The notes: generated by a model from the letters alone, not told the origin. DNA of 64,000 bases from Prevotella sp. (GCA_023663025.1 JAMPIC010000001.1:306427-370426), one strand, 5' to 3'. Counted from the first letter of the stretch, positions 14,424 to 23,843 are shown. Program-made: numbers and translations.

Positions 14424-15830
14424 TTAACGGGGGTATTTTTCGTTCAGTAATTCCAGTATTCTTCTTGCAGCCTTGTTCACGTCCCCGCAGCCGAGAGTGA
14501 CGATCAAGTCTCCCTCCTCCGCGTTATCGCTGACGTACTGCGAAACAAGCTCTATGCTCTCGTCGTGCTCCCTGTCGAAGCAGACCGCGCCGTCTGTTTT
14601 GTCCGCCAAAGCCGAGGCTGTCACGCCCGACGTGTTGACTTCCCTGCCGCCCATTATCGACGTAAGGACCACTTTATCCGCGATCGCCAAAGCCTTTGCG
14701 AAATCGTCCATCAGCAGCTCCGTCCTCGAAAAGGTGAACGGCTGGTGCACCGCCCACACCCGCTTGAAGCCCAGCTTTACCGCCGTCTCGAGAGTCGCCG
14801 CTATCTCGGCGGGGTGGTGAGCGTAATCGTCCACCACGGTTATTCCGCCCGCTTCGCCGTATTTTTCAAACCGTCTGCCCGCGCCCCGGAAGCTTTCCAG
14901 ACCCGCGGCTATCCCCTCGGGGGAAGCTCCCGCGTAATCCGCTGCGGCGGCTGCGGCAACGGCGTTCACGATATTGTGCTCGCCGGGGATATGCAGGACG
15001 GTTTTGCAAAAAAGCTTTCCGTTCCGCATAATGTCAAAGGAAGTCTCCATGCCGCTTATCCGCTTGACAGCGGCGGGATACCAGTTGTTTTTGTCCGACC
15101 TGCCGAAAGTTATCAGCTTGCTTTTGTCGATCCCCTCCGCGGCTTTCACGGAATTTTCGTCGTCCCCGTTGACGATAACGGCGTCCGACGCGTTTTCGCA
15201 GAATTTGGCGAAAGACTTTATAATATTGTCAAGATTTTTGAAGTAGTCCAGATGATCCTCGTCTATGTTCAGAACCACAGCCGCCGAGGTTTTCAGATTG
15301 AGGAAATGATCCTGAAACTCGCAGGCTTCGCAGACCATGATATCGCTTTTCCCCGCGATGCCGCTGCCGCCTATCAGGGGGAGCTTTCCTCCGATCACCG
15401 CGCTTATGTCAAGTCCCTGCTTAACCAGTATCTGGGTTATCATGGAAGTCACCGTGGTCTTGCCGTGAGTTCCGCTGACGTTTACCGTGTTGCCGAACTG
15501 CTCGGTGAGAATTCCCAAAAATTGACTTCTTTCCAGAACGGCCGCTCCGCTGTTTTGGGCGGCGATAAGCTCGGGATTGTCGGGCAGTATAGCCGCCGTG
15601 TGGACGATAAGATCCGCGTCCCCGATATTTTCCGCCCGCTGACCCAAATACACGGGAATACCCATTTTACGGACAGCCTGCAGGGTCTCGGTCTCGTTGT
15701 TGTCCGAGCCTGTCAGGTAATATCCCTTTGCGTGAAGTATCTGGGCAAGGGGATACATACCGCTGCCGCCTATGCCTATAAAATGGATATGTCGGCTTTT
15801 GTTTATAATTTGTTTATCCAAAAAACACAC
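14424..15830 (-). CDS. murC: UDP-N-acetylmuramate--L-alanine ligase
   Basis: About 465-468 residues, family length. Adds L-alanine to UDP-MurNAc with ATP in peptidoglycan precursor synthesis, in the cytoplasm. Visible: GIGGSGMYPLA nucleotide-binding loop near the N-terminus, the ATP P-loop VSGTHGKTTVTSMI, LNIDEDHLDYF, and VVDDYAHHPAEI of the C-terminal Mur ligase domain. The N-terminus is either GTG 15830 or TTG 15821 (MDKQIINKSRH), the latter with better spacing from GCGGGG. It heads the murC-lexA-CPBP-54-residue unit, separate from any dcw cell-wall cluster. Confidence 0.95.
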   Translation of the reverse strand: MCFLDKQIINKSRHIHFIGIGGSGMYPLAQILHAKGYYLTGSDNNETETLQAVRKMGIPVYLGQRAENIGDADLIVHTAAILPDNPELIAAQNSGAAVLERSQFLGILTEQFGNTVNVSGTHGKTTVTSMITQILVKQGLDISAVIGGKLPLIGGSGIAGKSDIMVCEACEFQDHFLNLKTSAAVVLNIDEDHLDYFKNLDNIIKSFAKFCENASDAVIVNGDDENSVKAAEGIDKSKLITFGRSDKNNWYPAAVKRISGMETSFDIMRNGKLFCKTVLHIPGEHNIVNAVAAAAAADYAGASPEGIAAGLESFRGAGRRFEKYGEAGGITVVDDYAHHPAEIAATLETAVKLGFKRVWAVHQPFTFSRTELLMDDFAKALAIADKVVLTSIMGGREVNTSGVTASALADKTDGAVCFDREHDESIELVSQYVSDNAEEGDLIVTLGCGDVNKAARRILELLNEKYPR

Positions 15831-16041
15831 CCCGCATATTATCGTTTAAAATTTCGTTAAAATTTTTTTAAGAATAATCCGCTATACTTTTCGGGAAATA
15901 ATCTGCTATACTATAAATCAGCGGTATATATATTATCGGCAAATTTTTATTTTTCATACTGAATATTTTACCATTAAATGTTTAATAATATGCTTGTAAA
16001 AAGTATACCGCAAATGTCAATTATTAAGGAGGACGTTTCTA

Positions 16042-16338
16042 ATGAACATCACAGACATCAAGATCAGGAAAATTATACCCGAGGGCAGACTGAGAGCGGT
16101 CATTTCCATCACCATCGACAATATGCTTGCCGTACACGACATCAAGGTCGTTCAGGGTGACGAGCGGCTGTTCGTGGCAATGCCCAGCAGGAAGGATGAA
16201 AGCGGCATCTTCAGAGATATCGTTCACCCGATCTCTCCCGACGCCCGCAAGCTTGTGGAGGACGAGATCCTCGAAGCTTACACCCGCCATATAGAGCAGA
16301 TGCAGGCTGAAGCCGAAGCGGAAGAAGCCGGCTTCTGA
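16042..16338 (+). CDS. spoVG: septation/RNA-binding regulator SpoVG
   Basis: 98 residues, full length for the family. It starts MNITDIKIRKI and has the conserved core LRAVISITIDNMLAVHDIKVVQG, FVAMPSRK and GIFRDIVHPISPDARK, followed by an acidic Ala/Glu tail. SpoVG binds nucleic acid and affects septation, virulence or polysaccharide genes in Firmicutes; it does not by itself prove sporulation. AAGGAGG lies 9 bases ahead of ATG. The 210-bp upstream gap is AT-rich with two TATACT boxes (15893-15898, 15907-15912) but no clear -35. Confidence 0.95.
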   Translation: MNITDIKIRKIIPEGRLRAVISITIDNMLAVHDIKVVQGDERLFVAMPSRKDESGIFRDIVHPISPDARKLVEDEILEAYTRHIEQMQAEAEAEEAGF

Positions 16339-16397
16339 GCGGGAAGCCCCGCGGGCAGATAAATTTTAAAAGCTTTGAAAGCACTGCTGCGCACCAT

Positions 16398-16438
16398 GCT
16401 TTGCCCGATCCCCGAACGGGGACGGGTAAAGCTTTTTT
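16398..16438 (+). terminator. terminator of spoVG
   Basis: CTTTGCCCG-TCCCC and GGGGA-CGGGTAAAG fold around GAAC (about 16399-16431), followed by TTTTTT (16433-16438). It overlaps the stop codon of the convergent Nudix gene. Confidence 0.88.
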
Positions 16439-16973
16439 ATTTGCCCAAAAGTCTCGCCGCTTTGAGTACGGCGCATTGGGTCTTTGCGTCGGGAAGTTTG
16501 CCGTCCATGACCATCTGCACAGCGTCCTCGAGCTTTACCTTGATAACGTCGAGAAATTCGTCCTCGTCCAGGGACTGCGCCTCGAAAGTCAGACCGGCCG
16601 CAAGGTACATATGGATCTTCTCGGTAAGATAAGCCACGGAGGGATAGCAAACGCCCAGATACTCGAATTTTTCGCAGACCATGCCGGTTTCCTCCCGCAG
16701 CTCTCTCAGACCCGCCTCGCGGTGATCCTCGCCGAACTCCAGCTTTCCCGCGGGAAGCTCGGTGAGAACCTCTTGAAACGGATATCTGAACTGCTTCACC
16801 ATAAGTATCTCGCCCTCGTCGGTAACGGGGACGACGCATACTCCGCCCGGGTGAACCACAAGCTCGCGGTTTGCGGTCCCGCCGTTTTCAAGTTCGGCGA
16901 CGTCTTTTTTTACGGTGATTATTTTTCCGTCGAAGATAAGCTCGGAGCTTAACGTTTTTTCAAAAAGGTGCAT
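16437..16973 (-). CDS. Nudix hydrolase, ADP-ribose pyrophosphatase type
   Basis: 178 residues. The Nudix box is complete: GKLEFGEDHREAGLRELREE followed by TGMV, matching Gx5Ex7REUxEExGU, with the acidic metal ligands intact. Upstream VVPVTDEGEILMVKQFRYPFQ and PAGK, and downstream YPSVAYLTEKIHMYLA, are characteristic of ADP-ribose pyrophosphatases (NudF type), which cut ADP-ribose to AMP and ribose-5-phosphate. Start ATG 16973 follows AGGAGG. Monocistronic, with its own promoter at 17030-17058, divergent from yfhO. Confidence 0.92.
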   Translation of the reverse strand: MHLFEKTLSSELIFDGKIITVKKDVAELENGGTANRELVVHPGGVCVVPVTDEGEILMVKQFRYPFQEVLTELPAGKLEFGEDHREAGLRELREETGMVCEKFEYLGVCYPSVAYLTEKIHMYLAAGLTFEAQSLDEDEFLDVIKVKLEDAVQMVMDGKLPDAKTQCAVLKAARLLGK

Positions 16974-17029
16974 ATGAAAGCCTCCTAAAGGTTTTGAGAA
17001 GTATGTACAACAAATGTTCGGTTTTTAAT

Positions 17030-17058
17030 ATTATAACACATAACTTTCCGTTTAACAA
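17030..17058 (-). promoter_or_regulatory. promoter of the Nudix gene
   Basis: Minus strand TTGTTA (17053-17058), 17 bp, TATAAT (17030-17035). Confidence 0.8.
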
Positions 17059-17108
17059 GGGGTCGGAAGGTATTTTTTTATATTTTTTCACAAAAATTGC
17101 AAAATCTA

Positions 17109-17137
17109 TTGTAAAGAAGCGGAAAAGCATTTATAAT
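17109..17137 (+). promoter_or_regulatory. promoter of the YfhO gene run
   Basis: TTGTAA (17109-17114), 17 bp, TATAAT (17132-17137), 40 bases upstream of the TTG start at 17177. Confidence 0.8.
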
Positions 17138-17176
17138 AAAGATATATGTTTAAAAATTTCTTAACGGAGGTTTGCT

Positions 17177-19909
17177 TTGAAAAATTTACCGACGCTTCGG
17201 AGACCGGACTTTAAGGGTCTCCTTATAAACAAAGGGATATACTTATTCGCCTTTTTTATCCCCATGATCGTGCTTTTGGTTTCCTACTTCATTTTCGGCA
17301 TCTATCCTTTCGGGGACGAATCTGTGCTGGTTCTCGACCTGAGCGGTCAGTACGTTTACTACTACGAAAATCTGCGGGACGCTTTCTGGGGCAACGGCAG
17401 CTTCGTCAACAGCTGGAGCCGCAACCTTACGGGAGAGACTATGGGCATCTTCGCCTACTATCTGGCAAGTCCCTTTACCATTATAGTAATGCTCCTGCCC
17501 CGCTCCATAATGACCACCTCGCTGCTTATCATGCAGATGATGAAAGTCGGCTCGGCTTCGGTGACGTTCTGCCTTTATCTGCGGAAGTCCAAAAACACCG
17601 CCCCCTATACCGCGCTGATATTCGGCATGCTGTACAGCCTTATGTCCTACATGATAGTTCAGCTTATGGACCCCATGTGGCTGGACGGTCTTATCTATCT
17701 GCCAATAATCTGTCTCGGCATAGAGCGTCTTATCGAAAAGGACGGGTGGCTGCTGTTCATAATTCCCCTTGCGCTGATGTTTATAGCGAACTTCTACATC
17801 GGCTGGATGATAGCCATTTTCTGCTGTCTGTACTTTATCGCGTACTACTTTTTTATCGCGAAAAATACCGTGCCGTTCCACTTCAAGCATATGCTTTCGG
17901 CGGGAGTTAAATTCGCAAGCGGAGGCGTTATAGCCGCAATGTGCGCGGCATGGCTGCTGATACCCCTTTACTACAGCCTGAGTCTGGGCAAGTTCACGTT
18001 TTCCGAGCCAAGCTACGAGATGAAGACCCAGTTCGATTTCGCGGACTTTTTCATAAACGTCCTGCCGAACGTTTACGACACCTGCCGCCCCGAGGGTTCG
18101 CCCGTTATTTACTGCGGAGTTATGACAATACTGCTCGTCCCGCTGTACTTTTTCAACAGCAGCGTAAAGCTGCGCCAAAAGATAGGCTTCGGACTGCTCT
18201 CCCTGTCGGTGATACTGTCCATGTATATGTCTACCGTTGATCTGGTATGGCACGGCTTTCAGGTGCCCAATTGGCTGCCCTACAGGTATTCCTTTACGGT
18301 AAGCTTCCTTATGCTTGTTATGGCGGCGCAGGCTTTCGAGCGGATCGAGGGCATAAGCTTCAAGGAAATAGGCGGGACGTTCTTCCTGCTTGCGGCGTAC
18401 GTTCTTTACCTCGACAAGCAGAACCCCATAACCACTGCGAACGGCAAGGACATCGAGCGTATGCACGTCATAGCCACGGTATGGTTCACGATCGCGGCGG
18501 CGGGACTTTACGCGCTGCTGCTGTACCTCCGCAAAAAACACGGCAAGGCAAATCCCGTCCCCATTGTCATAGCTGTTCTTGTTATCGTTGAAATGACGGT
18601 AACGTCAACCTACACAATGTACAGAATAGACAAGGACGTGGTGTATTCCAAATACAGCTCCTACAACCGATACATCACCCTCGGACGGAACACCGTGGAA
18701 AAGATATACGCCATGGACGGCAGCCCCGTCTACAGGATAGAAAAGGAATTTCACCGCACCGTCAACGACCCTATGGCGTTCGGCTCGTTCGGACTTTCCC
18801 ATTCAAGCTCCACCCTTAACGCCGCGCCCATACAGCTTCTGCGGAATTTGGGCTTCTCCTACGGCGGACACTACATCAAGTACAGCGGAGCGACCTACGT
18901 TACCGACGCGGTATTCGGAATAAAATACGTTATGGAAAAGGGCAACGCCCCCCAGCCGGACGAGAACGGCGTGACGCCCGATCCCGAGGTCGAAAAGTCC
19001 TCCCACTACGACAAGCTTGTGCTTGCGAACGGCGACAAAAAGGAGATAATGTACGTCTACGAAAACCCCTACGCTCTGCCCGTGGCTTTCATGGCGGACG
19101 AATCCATAGCCGGTCTAAAATTTGAAACATGGGAAAATCCCTTTGAAAATCAGAATATGCTGCTGTCCTCGCTGCTGTCGGACGAATACCGCGAATTTTT
19201 CAAGCGCATAGAGGACGTGGACGTTGTCCCCGAAAACGCAAAGCCTTCCACCTACGGAACTCACACCAAATACGTGCCGAGGATAGAGGGGGAAAATTCC
19301 CATATCGAGTTTATTTTCGACGCTCCCACGGAGGATATGATCTATATGTATTTCCCCTCCCAGTATGAGCGGGAGGTCAACCTGTGGCTTAACAAGGAGT
19401 TCGTGGACTACTACTATGAGGGCGGCAAAATGTGCATTCAGCCTTTGGGACGTTTTGATGAGGGTACGGAGCTTTCCTTTATCACCACCATTACCGACAA
19501 GAAAAAAGAGGTGCTTTTCAAGGAAAATTATTTCTACTACCTTGACGAGGAGATGTTCCGCGAAGCGATCGACGAGCTGAAACGTCAGCCGCTGGAAATA
19601 GAGAGCTTTAAGGAGGATCACCTCAAAGGCACAGTGACAGCCGAAAAGGACGGCATACTGTTCACCACGATCTCATGGGAACCCGGCTGGACCGTTTGGG
19701 TGGACGGCGTAAAAACCGAACCCGTCAAGGTCGCCAACGACGCGCTGATAGGCGTTCCCGTAAGCGAGGGAACTCACACCGTGGAAATGAAATTCTTCCC
19801 CAAGGGACTTGCTCCGGGACTTGCGGTGTCGCCCATAGGCATACTTGCCGCAGTCCTGATAGGACTGTACGAACGCAAAAACCGCAAAGCGGAAAACGGC
19901 GCGGCTTAA
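17177..19909 (+). CDS. YfhO-family integral membrane protein
   Basis: 910 residues, family size. TTG start with CGGAGG upstream. About a dozen membrane segments fill residues 20-480, with the family pattern at the start (FIFGIYPFGDESVLVLDLSG and YYENLRDAFWGNGSFVNSWS). An extracytoplasmic region of about 400 residues follows (VYRIEKEFHRTVNDPMAFG, GIKYVMEKG), ending in a final helix and a basic tail. YfhO proteins resemble GT-C type glycosyltransferases and are linked to lipoteichoic acid or lipid glycosylation in other Firmicutes. First gene of a unit with the PH-like protein and the FkbM methyltransferase, which suits a role in cell-envelope glycans (inference). Confidence 0.88.
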   Translation: MKNLPTLRRPDFKGLLINKGIYLFAFFIPMIVLLVSYFIFGIYPFGDESVLVLDLSGQYVYYYENLRDAFWGNGSFVNSWSRNLTGETMGIFAYYLASPFTIIVMLLPRSIMTTSLLIMQMMKVGSASVTFCLYLRKSKNTAPYTALIFGMLYSLMSYMIVQLMDPMWLDGLIYLPIICLGIERLIEKDGWLLFIIPLALMFIANFYIGWMIAIFCCLYFIAYYFFIAKNTVPFHFKHMLSAGVKFASGGVIAAMCAAWLLIPLYYSLSLGKFTFSEPSYEMKTQFDFADFFINVLPNVYDTCRPEGSPVIYCGVMTILLVPLYFFNSSVKLRQKIGFGLLSLSVILSMYMSTVDLVWHGFQVPNWLPYRYSFTVSFLMLVMAAQAFERIEGISFKEIGGTFFLLAAYVLYLDKQNPITTANGKDIERMHVIATVWFTIAAAGLYALLLYLRKKHGKANPVPIVIAVLVIVEMTVTSTYTMYRIDKDVVYSKYSSYNRYITLGRNTVEKIYAMDGSPVYRIEKEFHRTVNDPMAFGSFGLSHSSSTLNAAPIQLLRNLGFSYGGHYIKYSGATYVTDAVFGIKYVMEKGNAPQPDENGVTPDPEVEKSSHYDKLVLANGDKKEIMYVYENPYALPVAFMADESIAGLKFETWENPFENQNMLLSSLLSDEYREFFKRIEDVDVVPENAKPSTYGTHTKYVPRIEGENSHIEFIFDAPTEDMIYMYFPSQYEREVNLWLNKEFVDYYYEGGKMCIQPLGRFDEGTELSFITTITDKKKEVLFKENYFYYLDEEMFREAIDELKRQPLEIESFKEDHLKGTVTAEKDGILFTTISWEPGWTVWVDGVKTEPVKVANDALIGVPVSEGTHTVEMKFFPKGLAPGLAVSPIGILAAVLIGLYERKNRKAENGAA

Positions 19910-19935
19910 CGATATCTGAGAAAGGAACTGATATT

Positions 19936-20340
19936 ATGGCAAACAATTCAAACAGCGGATACGAAACCATCTGGACGGACAAAAAACGCACCCTTTTCGG
20001 ACTTCCCCTTTCGTTCACGAGATATATCCTCACCGAGAAAAAATTCATCACCCGCAAAGGATTTCTTTCCATCACCGAGGACGAGATCGAGCTTTACCGC
20101 GTGGTGGACAAAAGTCTGCGGCTTCCTTTCGGTCAGAGAATGTTCGGCTGCGGAACGGTGGTCATCAACTGCCGCGACACGGACACTCCCGTGAAAGAAG
20201 TGGTCTCCATCAAAAAGCCGCGGGAGTTCATGAACATATTCGAGAAGCAGGTGGATATCCAGCGGGACAAATACCGCACCCGCGGCAGGGACATGATAGG
20301 CGCGGATATCCATACCGACTGCGACTGTGACGACGACTGA
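19936..20340 (+). CDS. bacterial PH-domain-like protein
   Basis: 134 residues; ATG 19936 with AAAGGA upstream. A frame open from further upstream is only the shadow of YfhO. The core IWTDKKRTLFGLPLSFTRYILTEK followed by ITRKGFLSITEDEIELYRVVDKSL, VVINCRDTDTPVKEVVSIKKP and EFMNIFEKQVD matches the strand order of small bacterial PH (bPH2/YdbS-like) domains, but without membrane helices. The end is Cys/Asp-rich (DCDCDDD), an odd tail that could bind metal. 26 bases after yfhO and 10 before the FkbM gene, so cotranscribed. Confidence 0.75.
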   Translation: MANNSNSGYETIWTDKKRTLFGLPLSFTRYILTEKKFITRKGFLSITEDEIELYRVVDKSLRLPFGQRMFGCGTVVINCRDTDTPVKEVVSIKKPREFMNIFEKQVDIQRDKYRTRGRDMIGADIHTDCDCDDD

Positions 20341-20350
20341 GGGCGGGTCT

Positions 20351-21409
20351 ATGCTTGATTTCATAACCGAAAGAACCGACTGCTGGGACTTCCTCAAAGC
20401 CACCGAGCTGCCCATATTTATCTACGGCATGGGGGACGGGGCGTTAAAAATAATGCGTGTTTTCGAGGAGTACGGCATACCCCTCGCGGGCTTTTTCGCC
20501 AGCGACGAGTTTGTGCGGGGGCATACATTTCAGGGGCATTTGGTACATACCCTGTCCCAAATTGAGAGCCTTATCGACGATTTTGTAATTGTCCTTGCCT
20601 TTGCGGCGGGGTACAAAAGCCTTTACGACCGTATCAATGAGATCGCCAAGCGGCATATCCTCCTCGCTCCCGACGTTCCCGTCGCGGGGGAGGGTCTGTT
20701 CACCTATGCCTACTGCCGGCAGAACGCCGAAAAAATTCAGGCGGTGTACGATATGCTGGCGGACGGTTTTTCACGGCAGACCTACGCCGACGTTATCAAT
20801 TTTAAGATAAGCGGCAAAATCGAATATCTTAACCATTGCACCTCGACCGAGGAGATTTACGGGAATATTATCCCTCTCGGCGGCGGCGAAATTTTCGCCG
20901 ATTTGGGGGCGTACAACGGCGACACGGCGGCGGAATTTATGTCCGCCTGCAATAATAATTTCAAGCATTTGTACGCCTTTGAGCCTAATCCGAGGAATTT
21001 CCGCAAGCTGACAAAAAATATTGCCGAGAGTGAGAAAATCACCCTCTTTAACGCGGCGGCGGGACGGGAAAACGGTACTGTAAAAATCTCCGCGAACGAG
21101 GGGAGAATGTCCCGCGAAAACGGGACGGGCAAGACCGTTGAGATACCCGTCCTGTCGGTGGACAACGCCGTCAGCGAAAGGATCTCCCTGCTTAAGCTTG
21201 ACGTTGAGGGCGGCGAGCGGGAGGCGCTGCTGGGTGCGGAAAATCATATCAAAAACGGCGCGAAAATAATCTGTTCTCTCTACCACAGAAACGAGGATAT
21301 GTTCGATTTGCCGCTGCTGATAAAAAATATCAATCCCGATTTGAAATTTTATGTGCGGCACAGGCTTTATATTCCCGCTTGGGAGACTAATCTGTACGCC
21401 GTAAATTAA
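20351..21409 (+). CDS. FkbM-family methyltransferase
   Basis: 352 residues from ATG 20351. The N-terminal third (LPIFIYGMGDGALKIMRVFEEYG, GFFASDEF) is a Rossmann-like region seen in sugar-modifying proteins. The C-terminal half is a SAM-dependent FkbM domain: IFADLGAYNGDTAAEF (motif I), LYAFEPNPRNF (motif II acidic residue), VLSVDNAV, and LLKLDVEGGEREAL (motif IV/D-VEG-E signature). FkbM enzymes O-methylate sugars or polyketides; next to YfhO, methylation of a surface glycan is plausible. Third gene of the unit. Confidence 0.88.
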   Translation: MLDFITERTDCWDFLKATELPIFIYGMGDGALKIMRVFEEYGIPLAGFFASDEFVRGHTFQGHLVHTLSQIESLIDDFVIVLAFAAGYKSLYDRINEIAKRHILLAPDVPVAGEGLFTYAYCRQNAEKIQAVYDMLADGFSRQTYADVINFKISGKIEYLNHCTSTEEIYGNIIPLGGGEIFADLGAYNGDTAAEFMSACNNNFKHLYAFEPNPRNFRKLTKNIAESEKITLFNAAAGRENGTVKISANEGRMSRENGTGKTVEIPVLSVDNAVSERISLLKLDVEGGEREALLGAENHIKNGAKIICSLYHRNEDMFDLPLLIKNINPDLKFYVRHRLYIPAWETNLYAVN

Positions 21410-21478
21410 CCGTCTCAAATGAAAAATTTTGCCTCTTTGAATTGTATTATATATGAGAATATTTTTGGAGGCGGTTTC

Positions 21479-22141
21479 ATGAAAAAATCAGCGTTGTTTC
21501 TTTCGGCTGTAATTGCGGCTGTTTCGTTTTTCGCGGCGTGCGGAAAGGCGGAAGAACCCATTGACGTAAGCGACGTAAAGGATATGATGTTCGGCTCGGA
21601 ATTACCGAATATACTTTATTACAGCGAAGAGAAAGCCATTATAGACGGTTCTTTCGGCGTGGTCGTGTACGACATTGAAAACAGCAGGCTTGCCGACAGG
21701 ATAACCTTTGACAAAATACGGGAATGGGGTATGACGGGATATCGCAATTATGTTTCCGCGGACGGAAAAACGATATATATTACGGATATGAGGCAGACCG
21801 ACGGAGTAACGGCTTCCTTTGTCGCTTATGACGCCGAGAGCAAAACCGCGTCCCCCGCCGAAGCGATCCCGGACGAAGAAAGCGGAGACGGGGGCGAGGA
21901 ATGTTTCCGCGCCGAAACCGCAGACCCCTATAATCCCCACGACAGGGGATACAAAAAATACTCGGAATATTTTAAGAAATATTCCGAACAAAACTGTCTT
22001 ATCGGCTATACGGTAATACCGAACGAAAATGAATTTGTGTTTCTGGCAATACCGTCCGGTATGCTGTACGATACGCAGATCGTGGTATGCGATAATAACG
22101 GCGGCGAAAAGGTTTATAAGATTTTTCAAGATAACGGGTAA
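21479..22141 (+). CDS. lipoprotein of unknown function
   Basis: 220 residues from ATG 21479 after GGAGG (the longer frame to 21419 lacks a ribosome site). Signal peptide with lipobox FAAC (Cys 21). The body has beta-propeller-like pieces (GSFGVVVYDIENSRLADRIT, NYVSADGKTIYITDM) and a charged middle, ending IVVCDNNGGEKVYKIFQDNG. No family recognised. It lies between the FkbM gene and asnS. Confidence 0.72.
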   Translation: MKKSALFLSAVIAAVSFFAACGKAEEPIDVSDVKDMMFGSELPNILYYSEEKAIIDGSFGVVVYDIENSRLADRITFDKIREWGMTGYRNYVSADGKTIYITDMRQTDGVTASFVAYDAESKTASPAEAIPDEESGDGGEECFRAETADPYNPHDRGYKKYSEYFKKYSEQNCLIGYTVIPNENEFVFLAIPSGMLYDTQIVVCDNNGGEKVYKIFQDNG

Positions 22142-22213
22142 CCAAAATATTTGTCCCCGGGCGGGCAAATACTACATTTGACAAAACGATTTAAAAATGA
22201 AAGGAACACGCAA

Positions 22214-23596
22214 ATGAAACGCACAGAATTAAAAAAACTGCACGAAGATCCCGAGGCGTTTTCGGATATTTCCGTCTGCGGGTGGATAAAATCCCTGCGC
22301 ACGGGCAAAGGGATCGCCTTTATCTCGATAACGGACGGAAGCTGCTTTGCTCCCGTTCAGATAGTCGCCGAGGCGGACAGGCTCGGCAATTTCGGCGAAA
22401 TATCGCGGCTCAACACGGGGGCGGCGGTAAGCGTTTTGGGCAGGGTGATACTTACCCCGAACGCCAAGCAGAAATTCGAGATAAACGCCGAAAAAATCGC
22501 CGTGGAGGGCGCGTCATCTCCCGATTACCCTTTGCAGAAAAAGGCTCACGGGCTTGAATATTTACGCACTGTCACGCACCTGCGTATGCGCACAAACACT
22601 TTTCAGGCGGTGTTTAAGATACGCTCGGCGGCGGCGCAGGCTATACACAGATTTTTTGCGGAAAACGGCTTTGTGTACGCTCATACGCCGATAATCACAG
22701 CCAGCGACTGCGAGGGCGCGGGGGAGATGTTCCGCGTTACCGCGCTGGATTTGGAGGATATTCCCGTTGCCGAGGGGCATACAGACTACTCCGCCGACTT
22801 TTTCGGAAAGCCCGCTTCTCTCACGGTTTCGGGGCAGCTTGAGGGGGAGTGTATGGCGATGGCTTTCGGCAAGATTTACACTTTCGGACCCACGTTCCGC
22901 GCGGAAAAATCCTATACCCCGAGGCACGCCGCCGAGTTTTGGATGATAGAGCCCGAGATAGCTTTCGCCGATTTGGAGGACGATATGGAGCTGGCGGAAA
23001 ATATGCTGAAATACGTTCTTAACGCGCTGCTTGCGGAGTGTCCCGCAGAGCTGGAATTCTGCAATAATTTTTACGACAAGGGTTTGCTGGAAAGGATAAA
23101 AGCGGTGGCGGGGTCTGACTTTGCAAGGTGTCCCTATACCGAGGCGGTGGAGATACTCGAAAAGCATAAGGACGGGTTTGAGTATCCCGTTTTCTGGGGC
23201 TGCGATCTGCAGACGGAGCACGAGCGTTATCTCACGGAAAAAGTGTTCGGCAAGCCCGTTTTTGTAACTGACTATCCAAAGGAAATAAAGGCGTTTTATA
23301 TGCGGCTGAACGACGACGGGAAAACCGTCGCGGCGGTTGATCTGCTCGTTCCGGGGGTGGGGGAGCTTATCGGCGGCAGTCAGCGCGAGGAGAGGCTCGA
23401 TATGCTCGAAAAGCGAATGGCGGAGCTTGGTCTGTCTGCGGAGGAGTACAGCTGGTATCTCGACCTGCGGCGTTACGGCGGGGCGAAGCACGCGGGCTTC
23501 GGGCTTGGCTTTGAGCGGCTGATAATGTACGTCACGGGAGTGGCGAACATACGCGATGTTATACCGTTTCCTCGGACGGCGGGGAACATTTACTGA
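22214..23596 (+). CDS. asnS: asparaginyl-tRNA synthetase
   Basis: 460 residues, family length. Class IIb synthetase charging tRNA-Asn. The N-terminal OB fold (ISVCGWIKSLRTGKGIAFIS) binds the anticodon. The catalytic domain has FVYAHTPIITASDCEGAGEMF, motif 2 around TFRAEKSYTPRHAAEFWMIE, the asparagine-specific PVFVTDYPKEIKAFYMRLND, and motif 3 GFGLGFERLIMYVTG; it ends RDVIPFPRTAGNIY. ATG 22214 follows AAAGGA. An expected housekeeping gene inside an otherwise accessory run. Confidence 0.97.
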   Translation: MKRTELKKLHEDPEAFSDISVCGWIKSLRTGKGIAFISITDGSCFAPVQIVAEADRLGNFGEISRLNTGAAVSVLGRVILTPNAKQKFEINAEKIAVEGASSPDYPLQKKAHGLEYLRTVTHLRMRTNTFQAVFKIRSAAAQAIHRFFAENGFVYAHTPIITASDCEGAGEMFRVTALDLEDIPVAEGHTDYSADFFGKPASLTVSGQLEGECMAMAFGKIYTFGPTFRAEKSYTPRHAAEFWMIEPEIAFADLEDDMELAENMLKYVLNALLAECPAELEFCNNFYDKGLLERIKAVAGSDFARCPYTEAVEILEKHKDGFEYPVFWGCDLQTEHERYLTEKVFGKPVFVTDYPKEIKAFYMRLNDDGKTVAAVDLLVPGVGELIGGSQREERLDMLEKRMAELGLSAEEYSWYLDLRRYGGAKHAGFGLGFERLIMYVTGVANIRDVIPFPRTAGNIY

Positions 23597-23614
23597 TTTG
23601 GAAAGGGTGTTACT

Positions 23615-23812
23615 ATGAACAATTCAAACGCGGAAAATATTATCAGGGACGCGCTTATTTATTTCGGCTTGACGGCTGCGGCGAGCGCGGTTATGAAAGC
23701 CTTGTTTAAAAAGGAAAATTTCAGTGTGCCGCTGAACGCTTTGGCGATGACGCTCGGGTGGGGCGTCGGGAAAATAATTACGAATTATATCGACGAAAAA
23801 AACGCGGAATAA
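23615..23812 (+). CDS. small membrane-associated protein of 65 residues
   Basis: Preceded by GAAAGGG, 18 bases after asnS. Two weakly hydrophobic segments (ALIYFGLTAAASAVMKALF and LNALAMTLGWGVGKIITNYI) flank a basic turn KKENF; the tail is DEKNAE. No family recognised. Probably cotranscribed with asnS. Confidence 0.6.
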   Translation: MNNSNAENIIRDALIYFGLTAAASAVMKALFKKENFSVPLNALAMTLGWGVGKIITNYIDEKNAE

Positions 23813-23843
23813 TTTTTGAAAAAGACGGTGAAAATTATTAAAA

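Noticed and set aside
17004..17022. CAACAAATGTTCG as a LexA box upstream of the Nudix gene
   Set aside because: It matches only one full half-site of the GAAC-N4-GTTC consensus and lies at a gene with no SOS link.
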